Of a stretch of DNA of 64,000 bases, positions 35,678 through 48,100 are shown piece after piece. Location of the stretch: the NCBI GenBank assembly GCA_905331475.1, contig CAJNYU010003023.1:124001-188000 (forward strand). Reading direction: 5' to 3'. Each line of letters begins with the position of its first letter. Position 1 is the first letter of the stretch. The notes under the pieces were generated by a model. It made no database searches. It had not been told where the DNA came from and worked only from the letters and a program-made list of their open reading frames with translations. Position numbers and translations under genes: made by a program. This DNA comes from Rotaria socialis (taxonomy: Eukaryota; Rotifera; Eurotatoria; Philodinida; Philodinidae).

Positions 35678-36802
35678 TCAAGAAATTCGTCGAAAAGTTT
35701 TTAATATTGGATAAACAAGTTCGAAAGCCTCATGAATTTCACGGCGTTCTTTAGCACCTAGATAGACAAAAGAAAATTATTTGATTAAAAACAACTGACA
35801 ATCAATGTTCTTTACCTGTTAGTACAACTTTACCAGAACTGAAAATAAGCAAAACAATTTTTGGCTGAATGACTCGATAAATCAAACCGGGAAATAATTC
35901 AGGTTCGTAACTTAAATAATAAGACCCTTTTAGAGAAACAAAAATTTAATTTAGCTATATAAAATATGCAACCTGCAATAGGACTCATGTGCTAATGCAA
36001 GTGCTTCAAGTCGTATTTTAAAACTGACATCAGCACTACCAACCATATTTTGAATTTTAAAATCGAGAAATTTAGCCTAAAAAAGAAAGCTTTTGAATCA
36101 AAACTAAAATAAATTTTTAGTTTCAAATTTTTTACTGGAAAGCCAAGCTTTTGAATAACACGAGCATAGCGTCGTGCTGCTTGAATGGAATCATCTTCAG
36201 TTTTAGCACCAGTACAAACCATTTTTCCCGACGTAAAAATTAAAGCTGTCGTACGTGGACTACGAATACGCATAATGACTGCAGCAAAACGTTTTGGATT
36301 AAATTCTGCATTACGAGCTTGTAGTGCAATACGTTTTAAATCCAACGGACAACCAAGACTGACAGTTGATACTATATTCCTATAGATAAATATAATATTT
36401 TTTTAGATAAGAAATTTAAAAAAGAAAAGCGGAAGTGATCGTACTGTAAACTGGGCTGAACACGTGATGTATCAACTGTTCGTGGTGTAAATGGTGTTGC
36501 TGCTGAGAAAGGTGTTGATGGTGCCACTGAATTAGGATGATGAGAAGTAACTGTAGACGGCGGACCCATATCTGGAATGCTTTTTTTTGAAGCGACGGAC
36601 GGACGATGATAGAAACGATTGTCATTTGATGTATTTGTATGTGTATCATCTCGAGCAGCAGCACTTTTTGGTGTGACCGATGGAGGTAAAGACGTTGGCG
36701 ATGCATAATGATCAGTCTGAAAATTGAATTTAGAAATTTAACATAAATGAAATGACAAACCTGATGAGAATTAGGATCACCAAGACTAGGTGGATAGTCC
36801 AT
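35678..36802 (-). CDS. TBP: TATA-box-binding protein
   Basis: Six exons: 36802-36761, 36716-36445, 36379-36136, 36076-35973, 35910-35816, 35757-35678; phases close to 278 aa. Residues 1-105 are a Pro/Ser/Thr-rich N-terminal region with [15 protein letters not shown], matching the short animal TBP N-terminus and lacking the vertebrate poly-Gln run. The conserved saddle core follows: [54 protein letters not shown] in the first repeat, and [47 protein letters not shown]-type [10 protein letters not shown] in the second. The four DNA-intercalating Phe positions appear to sit in their usual contexts. It nucleates TFIID, SL1 and TFIIIB. An exon junction splits the second repeat. Its start is 1.4 kb from that of divergent Rab8. 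Confidence 0.98.
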
Positions 36803-38185
36803 GCTGAATTATTTCACAGAATAGCACTTTTTATTAGTGATAATTGCTCACTAGATAAATTGTGTGCAAACTTATTTCAAGTACATTTACACAAGACTCA
36901 AGGAAAATATCCACCTGAGGACAACAAAATTATTGATTTGTCAGCTGTCGAGAAGTATGCAAAAAGTAAGTGAAGTTGTACTTTGAGAATAGATAGATGC
37001 CGCTGTAAATAGAAGGATTCGATCGTCATATATTTTGTTTTAAAATGGTACATAAATTGAGTCTTCTTTCTCTTGCCAAGCATGTTTTCTTACTTTCTTT
37101 TATATTATATTAGAGTTTCAACATTTTTGTTTTTATTCCTTTGATTTATTCACTTGTTGCAATTGACTCAACACCATACTCAAGCCCTGAAGAATTTTGA
37201 ACACTCAGGAATGAATAGAAATATTTAGTTTGGAGAGTTAACGTGTGAACGAAAGGCATTGCTCTGGTATATCTACTTTTATATACGTTGAACGATCGAA
37301 TCATGCATAAAATGTACACACTCTTAGTTCATAAGAAACAGATGGTAGACAGCAAAAAGAAGTAAATAAAAAAATGGCATTGATTATAGATGCACACATT
37401 AGTGAGAAGTATTGCTAGAAAAAAAATCACTCCATTATCATGTATCATTAAGAGATATTTTCTGATAACAATTCTGTTATGTCCAGTAAGTGAAAAAAAT
37501 TCGATTGTAATGAAAATATTTTCATGACTAATAGATTTCAAAAGAAAAGAAAAACATAATGATGGCAAAAAAAAGGTTGCCCATGTCTTTTGAAGTTAGA
37601 AGACTATGAATATTCTATTGAAATTAAAATATATTAACTAGTTTTCTGTTTTATAGATGTATAAGAAAAACCATATCGATTCATTGATATAGATCTTCTG
37701 CAGAATTTTTCTAATAAATTATTACTTTTATCTCATCATATAGTTATATACGGAATAATTCAAAAAAGTAAATAGAGTACGCTAGTTGACAATATGTAAA
37801 TTCCTTTTTTTCCTGCTGGTCGAGAATTCCGCCATTTATGCGAAAAATATATTTCGATGATGATGATGTTAAATATGATTCATGAGTGGAAAAAAGAATG
37901 CCCTATGATGTGATAAAACATCTACGTTTTTTTCTCCTGAATTTGCTTGCTTGATTGATCGATCATGTCTGAAGGACGATAAAAACAAGTACCATCAATC
38001 TGTATTTTTCCTTTGTTTTGCACCCTTCTATCTCTCTGCTTTTTCTCTCGCTTTCTTTCTATTTGTAGTTCTAGCAGATAAAGAACATTAACAGGTGTTG
38101 TGTTGTCTTTCTAGATATATCAAAAAATCACATGGATCTACATTAACATATTATCATACAATATCATCATCATCAAAGAAACATA
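36803..38185. promoter_or_regulatory. Divergent intergenic region between TBP and Rab8
   Basis: About 1.4 kb, AT-rich, without a supported frame. It must carry both promoters. A CT-rich tract at 38015-38070 lies just upstream of Rab8. No TATA box can be assigned with confidence. Confidence 0.4.
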
Positions 38186-39429
38186 ATGGCTAAAGCCTAT
38201 GATTATTTATTTAAATTACTCTTAATTGGTATGTTTCAATTTCTTTTTATATAATCACATGTTTATGTATGTTTTTATTTATTAAGGTGATAGTGGCGTT
38301 GGAAAGGTCAGTTTGATATTTAGCTAGTTCATATTTCGAAATGTTTGAGTTTTTGTTGATAGACATGTGTGCTTCTGCGGTTTTGTGATTCAGCATTTAG
38401 CACAACTTTTATTTCAACTATAGGTAATTTAATTACATTGATTTCCTCTATGATAATTTTTAATGTTTAATTAGGAATCGATTTTAAAATAAGAACTATT
38501 GATCTTGATGGACGAAAAATTAAATTACAAATTTGGTATGTGAATTGTTCGAAAATAAATTAAATATTATAATTTTTTTGTTTTGTTTTGTTTTATAGGG
38601 ACACAGCGGGTCAAGTAAGAATGTATATAGTAAAGTTATTATTAAAATTTTGAAATCATTCTTATAGGAACGATTTAAAACAATAACAACTGCTTACTAT
38701 CGTGGAGCTATGGTAAGAATAAGAAAAAACAAAATATCTTCTGAATTGAATTATATGCGTTTTGTTTCTTTTTCTTCTTCTTCTTCAGGGAATTATGTTG
38801 GTATATGATATCACAAGTGAAAAAAGTTTTGATAATATTAAAAATTGGATTCGTAATATTGAAGAAGTATAAATATTAAAAAGAAAAAATATGTTTGATG
38901 AGGACAATCCAAAATATTATTTTTCATTTTTAGCATGCATCAGCTGAAGTTGAACGAATGCTCATCGGAAATAAATGTGACATGCAAGATAAAAGACAAG
39001 TCAGCCGAGAAAAAGGTGAACATGTATGTAATTCTATCAATCTTTTTCCTATTAAAATTATTCTTTTCTTTGTTTTTTAGCTGGCCACGGAATATGGTAT
39101 TAAATTTATGGAAACTAGTGCTAAAGGAAATATTGTATGTATGATAAGAAAATATCTTCAATATGTTTTTATTTTTGTATGTTATAATTAATCTAGAATG
39201 TGGATGAAGCTTTTCTTTCTCTTGCAAAAGATATCAAAGCAAAAATCGACAAGAAAGCCGTATGAATCATTTCGCCGATATTTTTCTAGACAAAAACTAA
39301 AAATTTCATATTTTATTTTAGGGTACTGATCAAACTGGTAATCGCGTCATATCGGGTGGTATTAGGCCTAAACAAGATCCCAATAAAAAACCTGGTACAT
39401 CATTTTGGTCTCGTTGTTCGCTGTTCTAA
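38186..39429 (+). CDS. RAB8: Rab8-type small GTPase
   Basis: Eleven exons: 38186-38228, 38287-38306, 38363-38423, 38475-38535, 38599-38614, 38668-38712, 38789-38866, 38934-39023, 39081-39134, 39197-39259, 39322-39429; phases close to 212 aa. It starts [20 protein letters not shown] like vertebrate Rab8. P-loop GDSGVGKT, switch [14 protein letters not shown], switch [26 protein letters not shown] and ETSAK nucleotide motifs are intact. The C-terminus ends RCSLF, a CAAX-type signal as in Rab8 (CVLL there), predicting single prenylation. Rab8 directs post-Golgi exocytic and ciliary vesicles. Exons 2 and 5 are only 20 and 16 nt and encode exactly the P-loop and DTAGQ. Rab10/13 are close relatives, but the effector region favours Rab8. 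Confidence 0.96.
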
Positions 39430-40748
39430 TCAAAAAGCCAAAATTGTCTGTTTTCTTGCTCTAAGTCATTCAATGACAAAGTTAACAGCATGAACATTAA
39501 TAATAAGTGTTTTTTTTTGTTTCTTTCTTTTTTTTATTGAATGCCGATCAATCGTCACATCCACTTTGTATATCGTACTGTTTTCTGTTTTTTTTCGCTT
39601 TCATTATTTCGTTTGTTATTATTCTTGGGTATCTAACTTTTTTCTTTTGTGGAATAAAATAAAAACATGCACTATTATTATATTGATGAACATTATTGAC
39701 TTTAGAAATAATCACGGCGAACATGGTCAAATAGATCGATCAGCTAGTTTGTCATGTTGTTAATCGCTTCAATATGACATCTTATGATTTTTGTTCGTCG
39801 TCGTTTTGTTAGATGTCCGATTGAATATCTTCTTCCTCTTCCTTCTGATCATCCAATTTCTCCTCCTCTTCCGTTTGACGACATCGAAACGAAATCTTTT
39901 GATCAAATATATGAATGAATGTGTCCTCATTCGAAATCTTGCGTGTGCGTTTGTTCATAAAGTACACAAAAGTAAAGGCAAAAAAAAATAAGAATGTCCG
40001 TACGATGAACTAGTTAATCATACGCAACAATCGTTTGTTGGATTTAGCTCACGATAAAAGAGAAAATTTTCACAAGGAAAAAAACGTTAGGGAAGGACAT
40101 TGACATAAAAGAAATTTTAAAATACCATTAAACTATGAATTGAATGAGAAAAGCTTCGTGCATTATCAATAACAAGTATGTATTAACTAAACTACTAATC
40201 AAGGTTTTAGAGAAATTTACTTGAGCTTAAGAATCATATTTCAATTTTGGTTTTGATATTTGTCTTTTTTTGAAGAAGCAAAAAATATCTATGGTCGTGT
40301 GAAAACTCAAAAGAAACAGGAATAACACTGTTTGAGTAGTGCTGAATAGAGCAATGCAAACCGTACTTAGAAATAGGCACATCCGTCATTAACAATTGAG
40401 AAGTTTCGTAAATATTCAACACTTCGAGATGACATTCTCTACATTTTTAGCCTAAACATAAAGTTTACACATAGTTTGATTATGTTGTTTTTGATGGTTA
40501 TGTTCAATCTATTTTATTTACATAGAATCTCAAGTATTTGTTTTTCGTTTTCGTCAAGTGAATTAAATCATCGTGTCAGGTCAGGTTCATTTCGCTTTTT
40601 ACAGCTATATCTTGTTCGAAAATTTGATAGATAGAACTCTTAAATAGTTCACTTGAAATTATATGACAACGATTCTGTGTAGCAAAAAAATATTTATTAA
40701 TACTAATGTAAACATTAATTATTATTTTCATTTATTTAGTATCAGAGA
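39430..40748. other. Spacer between Rab8 and the chitin synthase
   Basis: Rab8 3' UTR, then AT-rich DNA. A TTTATTTAG acceptor just before 40740 suggests a 5' UTR exon of the chitin synthase lies somewhere in here. No other gene is supported. Confidence 0.45.
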
Positions 40749-42151
40749 ATGGTCCTTAAAATTGGTTCAGGTGACATTGATGATTTATCAACATTGAATG
40801 TTCTTGATGAAGAAAGTCTTTTACGCGAATTACGTGCTCGTTACAAAAAAGGAGTCATCTATGTAAGTCATTTCATTCTTCGTTAGAGATATCTGTTTTA
40901 AATTTCTGAATAGACCTATATTGGAGATGTACTCATTGCAATCAATCCATTTAAACAATTAAACATTTACGAGAAACAAGTTTGTTTTTATGATTTTGTA
41001 GAAAATAGAAAGCAAATTTAAAATTTTTATTTTAGCAACATGATCTCTATAAGGATGTTCGATGTCGACATCAATTAACGCCGCATATATTTTGGGTGGC
41101 TGATCAAGCCTATAGAAAACTTTGTTTATCGAAAAAAGCACAATGCATTGCTGTTTCAGGAGAGAGTGGAGCTGGTACGATTGATTGATGGGTTTTTAGT
41201 TAAAATCGATTTTGATTTATATAGGAAAAACGGAATCGACAAAATTGATGGTTTCCCATATAATTCATTGTTCGGGTGATGCAGGTGACCGTGAATTACA
41301 AAATCGAATTATTGAAGTTTGTATTGAAATCGATTGAAACATTTTCGATGATGGTTTAACTTGTAGACATCACCATTACTTGAAGCATTTGGAAATGCTC
41401 AAACGTGTATGAATCAAAATTCAAGCCGTTTTGGAAAATATTTGCAATTGAATTTTACAAATACAGGTCGCATTGTTGGTGGTAAGTGATTGATTTCGTG
41501 TGTTTGAAAAGTTTTTATTTATGAGTTTGTTTTTCTACTAGCGAAAGTTTATGATTATTTACTTGAAAAATCTCGTGTTGTTCAACATGGTCCTGGCGAA
41601 CGAACATTTCATTTCTTTTATTATTTATTTGCTGGTCTGGAAAAAGAATCGTTAGAATATTTTTATTTGGATGATCCTGAAACTTATAGGTATTGAGTGC
41701 CAGTTTGATTTGTTGATCATATTTTGATTTAAATGTTTTCCTTTAGAATTTTAAAAGATCCATGTGGCGGAAAAGTTTTTCCAAGTCGATCAGATTTTAA
41801 ACATTGTCGACAAATGTTCAGTACACAAAAAGAAATTATGGGAAGAGTTGGATTTACTGATAATGTAAATAGATATTTTTTAAAGTGAGGAGACAAATTT
41901 TACGAACTTATTTAGGACATAAATATGGTGTTTACTATTCTGTCGGCTATTCTTCATTTAACAAATATTCAATTTTCACATGATGACGAAACTGATGGAG
42001 TTTATATTGAGGATGAATATCCATTGGAAGTTGGTAGGTGATTCTATAGGTTCTAGTTCGGACAGCAGTACGATGATATTTGAATGAAATGAGTCTGAGT
42101 TCAATTTTTCGTTCTACAGGTTTTCTTGATTAGTTTCTATTGCTGATTGGA

Positions 42152-42186
<35 letters not shown>

Positions 42187-45100
42187 TACTTGTTTCTATT
42201 TCTATAGTTTGCACTTTACTTGCACTTGATCAAGAAATTCTCACGATGGCTCTTATTTCAACATTTAGCATAACGAAAGGTAGATGGCTAAGATTAATTT
42301 TATTAAATTGAATTTATTAAAAAATGATATATCTAGGTGAACGTGTAATAAGTTTAAAGAATTTCGATCAAGCTAATGATTGTCGAGATGCTCTTGCTAA
42401 AGCATTGTATGAACGTTTATTTTCATGGATTGTTAAACAAATCAATACACTTTTACAGCCCAATCGAAGGTAATTTTATTTTTATGTGAAATAAAAATTC
42501 GAAACGTTTTATTTTCTTCAATGAAATAGACATAATCAAACTGATAATAATATTTATCGTACATGCTCAATCTTAGATATGTCAGGCTTTGAAAATTTTC
42601 AAGTTAATAGCTTCGAACAATTGTGTATCAATGTTGCAAATGAACATCTTCAGTATTATTTTAATGAGCATATTTTTCTACAAGAAGAACAAGATTATCG
42701 AACAGAAAATGTATCATCGGATAAAGTTGAATTTCAAAATAATGAAGATTTAATTGATTTATTCATGGGCGTAAGTTGGATTATATTCGTTATTTTTTCC
42801 CTCAAAATCAAATTCTTCTAGACATTGGGCATATTTGCATTACTTGATGAAGAATCTCGTTTTCCAAAAGCAAACGATGAATCATTGGTACAAAAATTTC
42901 ACATTCATTGCAAAAATCATGTAAGATATATAAGACCACGAGGCAATGAAACAGCTTTTGGAATTCATCATTATGCTGGAAAAGTACGAAAAAATAAAAA
43001 AATAAATAATGTTTAATGTGCCATGTTTCCTATGGTTTGTCTAGGTTGTGTATGATGCTCGAGGATTTTTAGAAAAAAATCGAGATAATCTTAGCGCAAA
43101 TCTAATCGAATGCATGGAAAAGAGTGGCATTGAATTAATTAGCTATTTGTTTACTATTAATGATGACACAAGTAGTACACCTGATACTGTGTTATCATCT
43201 TCGTAAGTACAGACTCTTTGGTCTTAGAGCAATGTTGAATGCTTGTACATAAATTGTCTTTGCATAAAAAAAATTCTGTTCTCATAAAAATATTTTTAAA
43301 GAGACAAAATTAGACTATCCGGAAATAATCTTTATCAATTCGAATTATTCTAAATTCACCATTTAGAATGATGACTAGACCGAAAACAAATTCATTTTAT
43401 CCAACTCGTCCCCCAAAATCTTATGATACCGATCAAACAAAAGAAAATTTAAGTCAAAAAGCAGCTAAATCTCTTCGACAAGAATCGTATGCTGTTGTTT
43501 TTTTTTATATTGAAATTGTTTTTTCTATGATGATTTTATTTAGGCGACCATTGAAAGCTAATACAGTTCAAAAAGAACGATTTAGTCAGCATACTGTTGC
43601 CGTTCATTTTAAAGTAACTATTTTTAAAATTTGAACAATTAAAATAGTTTCGTTTCGTAGAATTCTCTTGCTGAATTACTCGATAAAATGAAGGATGCTG
43701 AACCATCTTTTGTAAGGTATGTAGGTCATTGTGTAAACAGGATTTGTAGATGCGTGGTAGGAACGGTGAGGAAGGGTTTTTTTTGTTCTTCTTCCTTTCT
43801 CTCTTCTCTCTCTCTCTCTCTCTCTCTATTATCGTTGTCCAGTCGGTTAGATTATTCAACATTCTCTTTAAATTCTTTTCTATTTATTCTCATTTTACCT
43901 TCGTTCGTGACAATGATGGTATTGTAGAGTTTTGACAATGAAAACCTAATTAACCAATTCATCTATGAAGGTAGACGTATTCATTTAGTATATTGTTTAG
44001 AATAACAAAAGATAGATTTATGGTTTCGATCTTTATTTCATATTCATTGAATGTTTTTGATTTAAGAGAAAAATAAGACAATTTTATTTTCAAGTATCTA
44101 TCATCGAACATAAGATGAATATTTACGTATATTATTTTTCAGTTATCGAATATTTACTATTCGTTACGCGTGTGATTAATTAACATGATTATATTGACCG
44201 TAGAAGGATTTAATTCGTTTGTGTGTATTTTCTTTTTCTTTCCCGTGTTTTGTCCATATTGCGTGCCTAAATTTTGATCAGTTTACTGTTCGACGAACGT
44301 TTGTTTGTTTGTTTCGCGAAAGATAAAGAGTCAGGTAGAGTAATTTATTTTGTTTTTTTCCCCGTATTTATCTATCGATTAGTCGCAATCGTTGAGTAAT
44401 TGATTAACTATAGCAGAATTATTGACATTTCGTATATTGTTCGGTTCGTTTCTAATTGTATGTTAAATGTCAAATTTGAATTTGTTTGCATCGAAACCGA
44501 ATCTGAAAAACATTATTTTACCCATCGATCAAATTCTAGTTGAACAAAAAGAATCGAATGATTCCTGGCAAGATCTATCAGATGTAACATCGACATTACT
44601 ATCGGACAATCAAATTGATTATGTATCGTCTGCGTCCAGTGAAAAAAATGCAAATAGTTGGGGAACAATTCATGATTATACGATTCGACCAAAATCTTGT
44701 TGTTTTCAGAGTGAACAAACTGACTATTGTCGACTAGACCGAAATGGTCAATGGCTTCTCTTAGCACGTCGAAATCTTGTTCATAATAAAACAAATCAAG
44801 CGATGACATCTGATAGTGACAAACATTTATCGAATGATTCGTTTTCAGAACCCATCGAACAAACATTTCCTGATTCATGTGAAAGTTTAATGGTTTCGAT
44901 CGATTTTCATGTACCAACAGATGAATTAATTGCAGATAATTATGATTTACATGGAAAAAATATGGTTAATTGGAGAGAGAAAAAACGACAATTAGAAAAT
45001 ATATCGTCTGATAGAAAAAATGACTTCACCGCGTAAATATTCTATATTTTCATTTTGCATCAAAGTATTATATTCGAATATTTCGACTTAACTGACCATC

Positions 45101-48100
45101 GGGAAAGATTGCACGATAAGGATTAGTATTTCTCGGCTGCGCTCGTAGTACATTTCGTTAATTAACCACAATCTACATGTCCATCGGACTTTAATTTCAT
45201 CTTAATAGTCAGATTGTTGAACATAAATATATGTTTGCGAACTGAGTATTGTTAATAATTTATTTAAATTTGTCTTCATAGATGTATTAAACCCAACCAC
45301 GCTAAAGTAGCGAATCAATTTGACGAAGAATTAGTTCAAGAACAATTGCGTTACAACGGTATACTTGAAATATCTTATATAAGAAATCAAGGTTGGCCAG
45401 TTCGCTTTACATTTGAAGAATTTTTCCTGCGGTATGTGCTTAATTTTGATTTTCTAAAAACAAATCAACAAATATGCCCTTTTTGTTTTTCATTAGATAT
45501 AAATTCGTAGCCTATCCTCAGAGTAGTCCAATAAGAATCAATACGATAACATGTGAAAAAATTCTCAAAGATTTATCTTTAACTGATTATATTATTGGAA
45601 AAACAAAAGTAAAACAATAAATAACTATTTTATATTTTATGAATTTTTGTTGTATTAAATTTGTTAGGTCTTTTTAAAGCTCGAACATTTCGAAAAATTA
45701 AATCAATGTTATGAACAGTATATTTCAAATATAATTAAATGTCAAAAAGTAATTAAAGGGTTTCTAGTACGCAGAACTCTTTTACGTAAAGCTAAACATT
45801 TTGCTAATGAACGTCATAGTCTACTGAGTCAAGCACATTCAAGCGGTAAACGAACACTAGAAAAACTTGTATCTTTACCAAAAGTAAATATTTTCCTTTG
45901 CGTGTTTTCTTAAAAGAACTAAAACAAAATACGTTGTTTAGGTTTCACCTAAATATATTAAACAGATATCATCAAAAATGGATGATAAACCTCGTCGTGC
46001 CGGCCATTTTATTAAGAAAAAATCAAAAGATAAGAAAAAACTCTCATCCAATGATCCTCCTTTACTGAACGAACAAGAGCATGATGATATGCTTAAAGTA
46101 GCTAAAGTAATTGGATTTGTTCTTTTTGCTTTCTCATATTTGAAAATCCTGTTACCCATGAAATTATTTTTGTAGAAATTACAATTACTTGACAAAGATG
46201 AAATCAAACAATTGCATGGTGCTGAACATCGAATAACTTCACCTTCAAATCAATCATTAAAACAGCAAGTATCCGATGACTACAAATCATCTTTAGAAGG
46301 TTTATCTGAACGTGAAACTCGTACACTTGGTCCCGATGAATTTACACCAACAGTTAGTAAACAAACTCATCATGATCATTATCCCATGGGAACCAATGTT
46401 AAATCGGGACAAGGATTACCAAATACAACATTTACATTAGAAGCTCCAGTAAAAGCTCATGATGGTGTCAAGACGTCGATGATTCCGAATATTCATGGTG
46501 CACCAGGAATTAGTTTGACAACAGCTGAACAATTAATGCGACAAACGAAAGTTTCTGGAACAGGTGGAGATTTATTTATGACTGGTAAAATATTCCTGAT
46601 AGCGAGACCGAGAAAAAGTGTTTGATTGTTTTGTTGTTGTTGTTGTTGTAGATTGGTCACTTGGACAAGATGAAAAGCAACCAATAAAAGCCACACGTTC
46701 AAAATCAGAACCAAGAAATTTACTAAATGCAATACACGATGAAGATGTTTTGTGCGAACAAAAACGTTTAATGATTAGAAAAATTCTTATGTTACAAAGA
46801 CAAAAATTTAAAGACAGCCAAGCACGTAAAGCACGTAAAAGTAATGAATTCGAAAATTCCATATACAGCTTTGCGAATGCAAATCAATCATCTAAACTGG
46901 AAGATGAAAAACCGCTATTTGAAGAGTAAATTGTTACAATATTTTTGAAGAGATATATTCAATGAAAACATTTGACTGTTCGTTCTATTTAGAGATGATT
47001 TAGAGTGTTGGGATGCAGCTAGGACAATGAATGTTCAAGAAGCATATGAAACTACAGTTCATTGCTATCGTTTATCAATGCGTTTGTTAAAAATTGCTAC
47101 CTATGTTGTACTCAATATTGGTATACTAGTAACGGCACTTGTTAGTAAAGGAGCTTTATTACTTATGACAAATTCAGTGGCTAAAGTGCAAGAGGTAAAA
47201 AAAGCCAAAGAATAGAATGTTGCCATCGATTGTCTCATTTTATAAGCAATCTACGTGTTCATTTTCTATTTCAGACACCTTATCAAGAACGTTGGGTATG
47301 GATGTTATTAATAGCGGTATGTGCTCCGTATTTATTTACATTTTTCGACAGTCTGGGTAAATGTCTATTCGGTAATAAACCATGGCCAACAGTGAAAATT
47401 TTTACCATTGTAAGTTTTTCATGTTCACAGTTATTTGTTTTTGAATTTAATTTCCATACATTGTAAATAGGTGTTTTTAATCGAAACTCTGCATAGTTTT
47501 GGTATAGCAATATTTGTTTTTCATATATTACCTAAATTAGATGCAGCAAGAAGTTTACTCATCATGAATGCTGTTTGTCTTGTACCTGCTTTTTTAAAAT
47601 TATTTTTGACAAAATCAAATTCATCAATTGTTCAACGAAGCCTTTTATTTTTAATGGATTTTTTTGCATTTGTTATGCAATGTTCGTGTGTTGGAATTGC
47701 CTTAGCATCCCAATTTTTAAAAAACGATGGACCCATTACAATTCAAACAACGCTATCATCATTGTTCTTGCCCACAAGTACATATTCTATACCATCGAAT
47801 CGACATAAACGTCAGGATGATTTCATCGGCCCGAATCTTGACTTCTCTGGTGCTGATCTCAGTGGAAATAGTGAAAATATGCTATTCACAACACCTGCTA
47901 GTAATATGAGTTCGATAGATCAAAATCTACAAACTATTTTAGCTGGTTTTCACATTGAATGGGAATTACCTGTGGCTTTAATACTTGTTTCACTTAGTTG
48001 GTAAGTTATTCACTACAGAACGAAAGATAAAACGCAATCATAGACACTAAATAGATTTACTCTCTGGGCAGATAGTCATTCAAGAATAATTTTATTTTTA

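Noticed and set aside
36752-36973. 73-codon plus-strand frame over the TBP start
   Set aside because: Antisense to TBP exon 1 and its promoter; no features.
42155-42183. (TA)n tract as a regulatory element in the chitin synthase
   Set aside because: Simple microsatellite inside an intron; similar tracts occur at 8130, 8630 and 55545.
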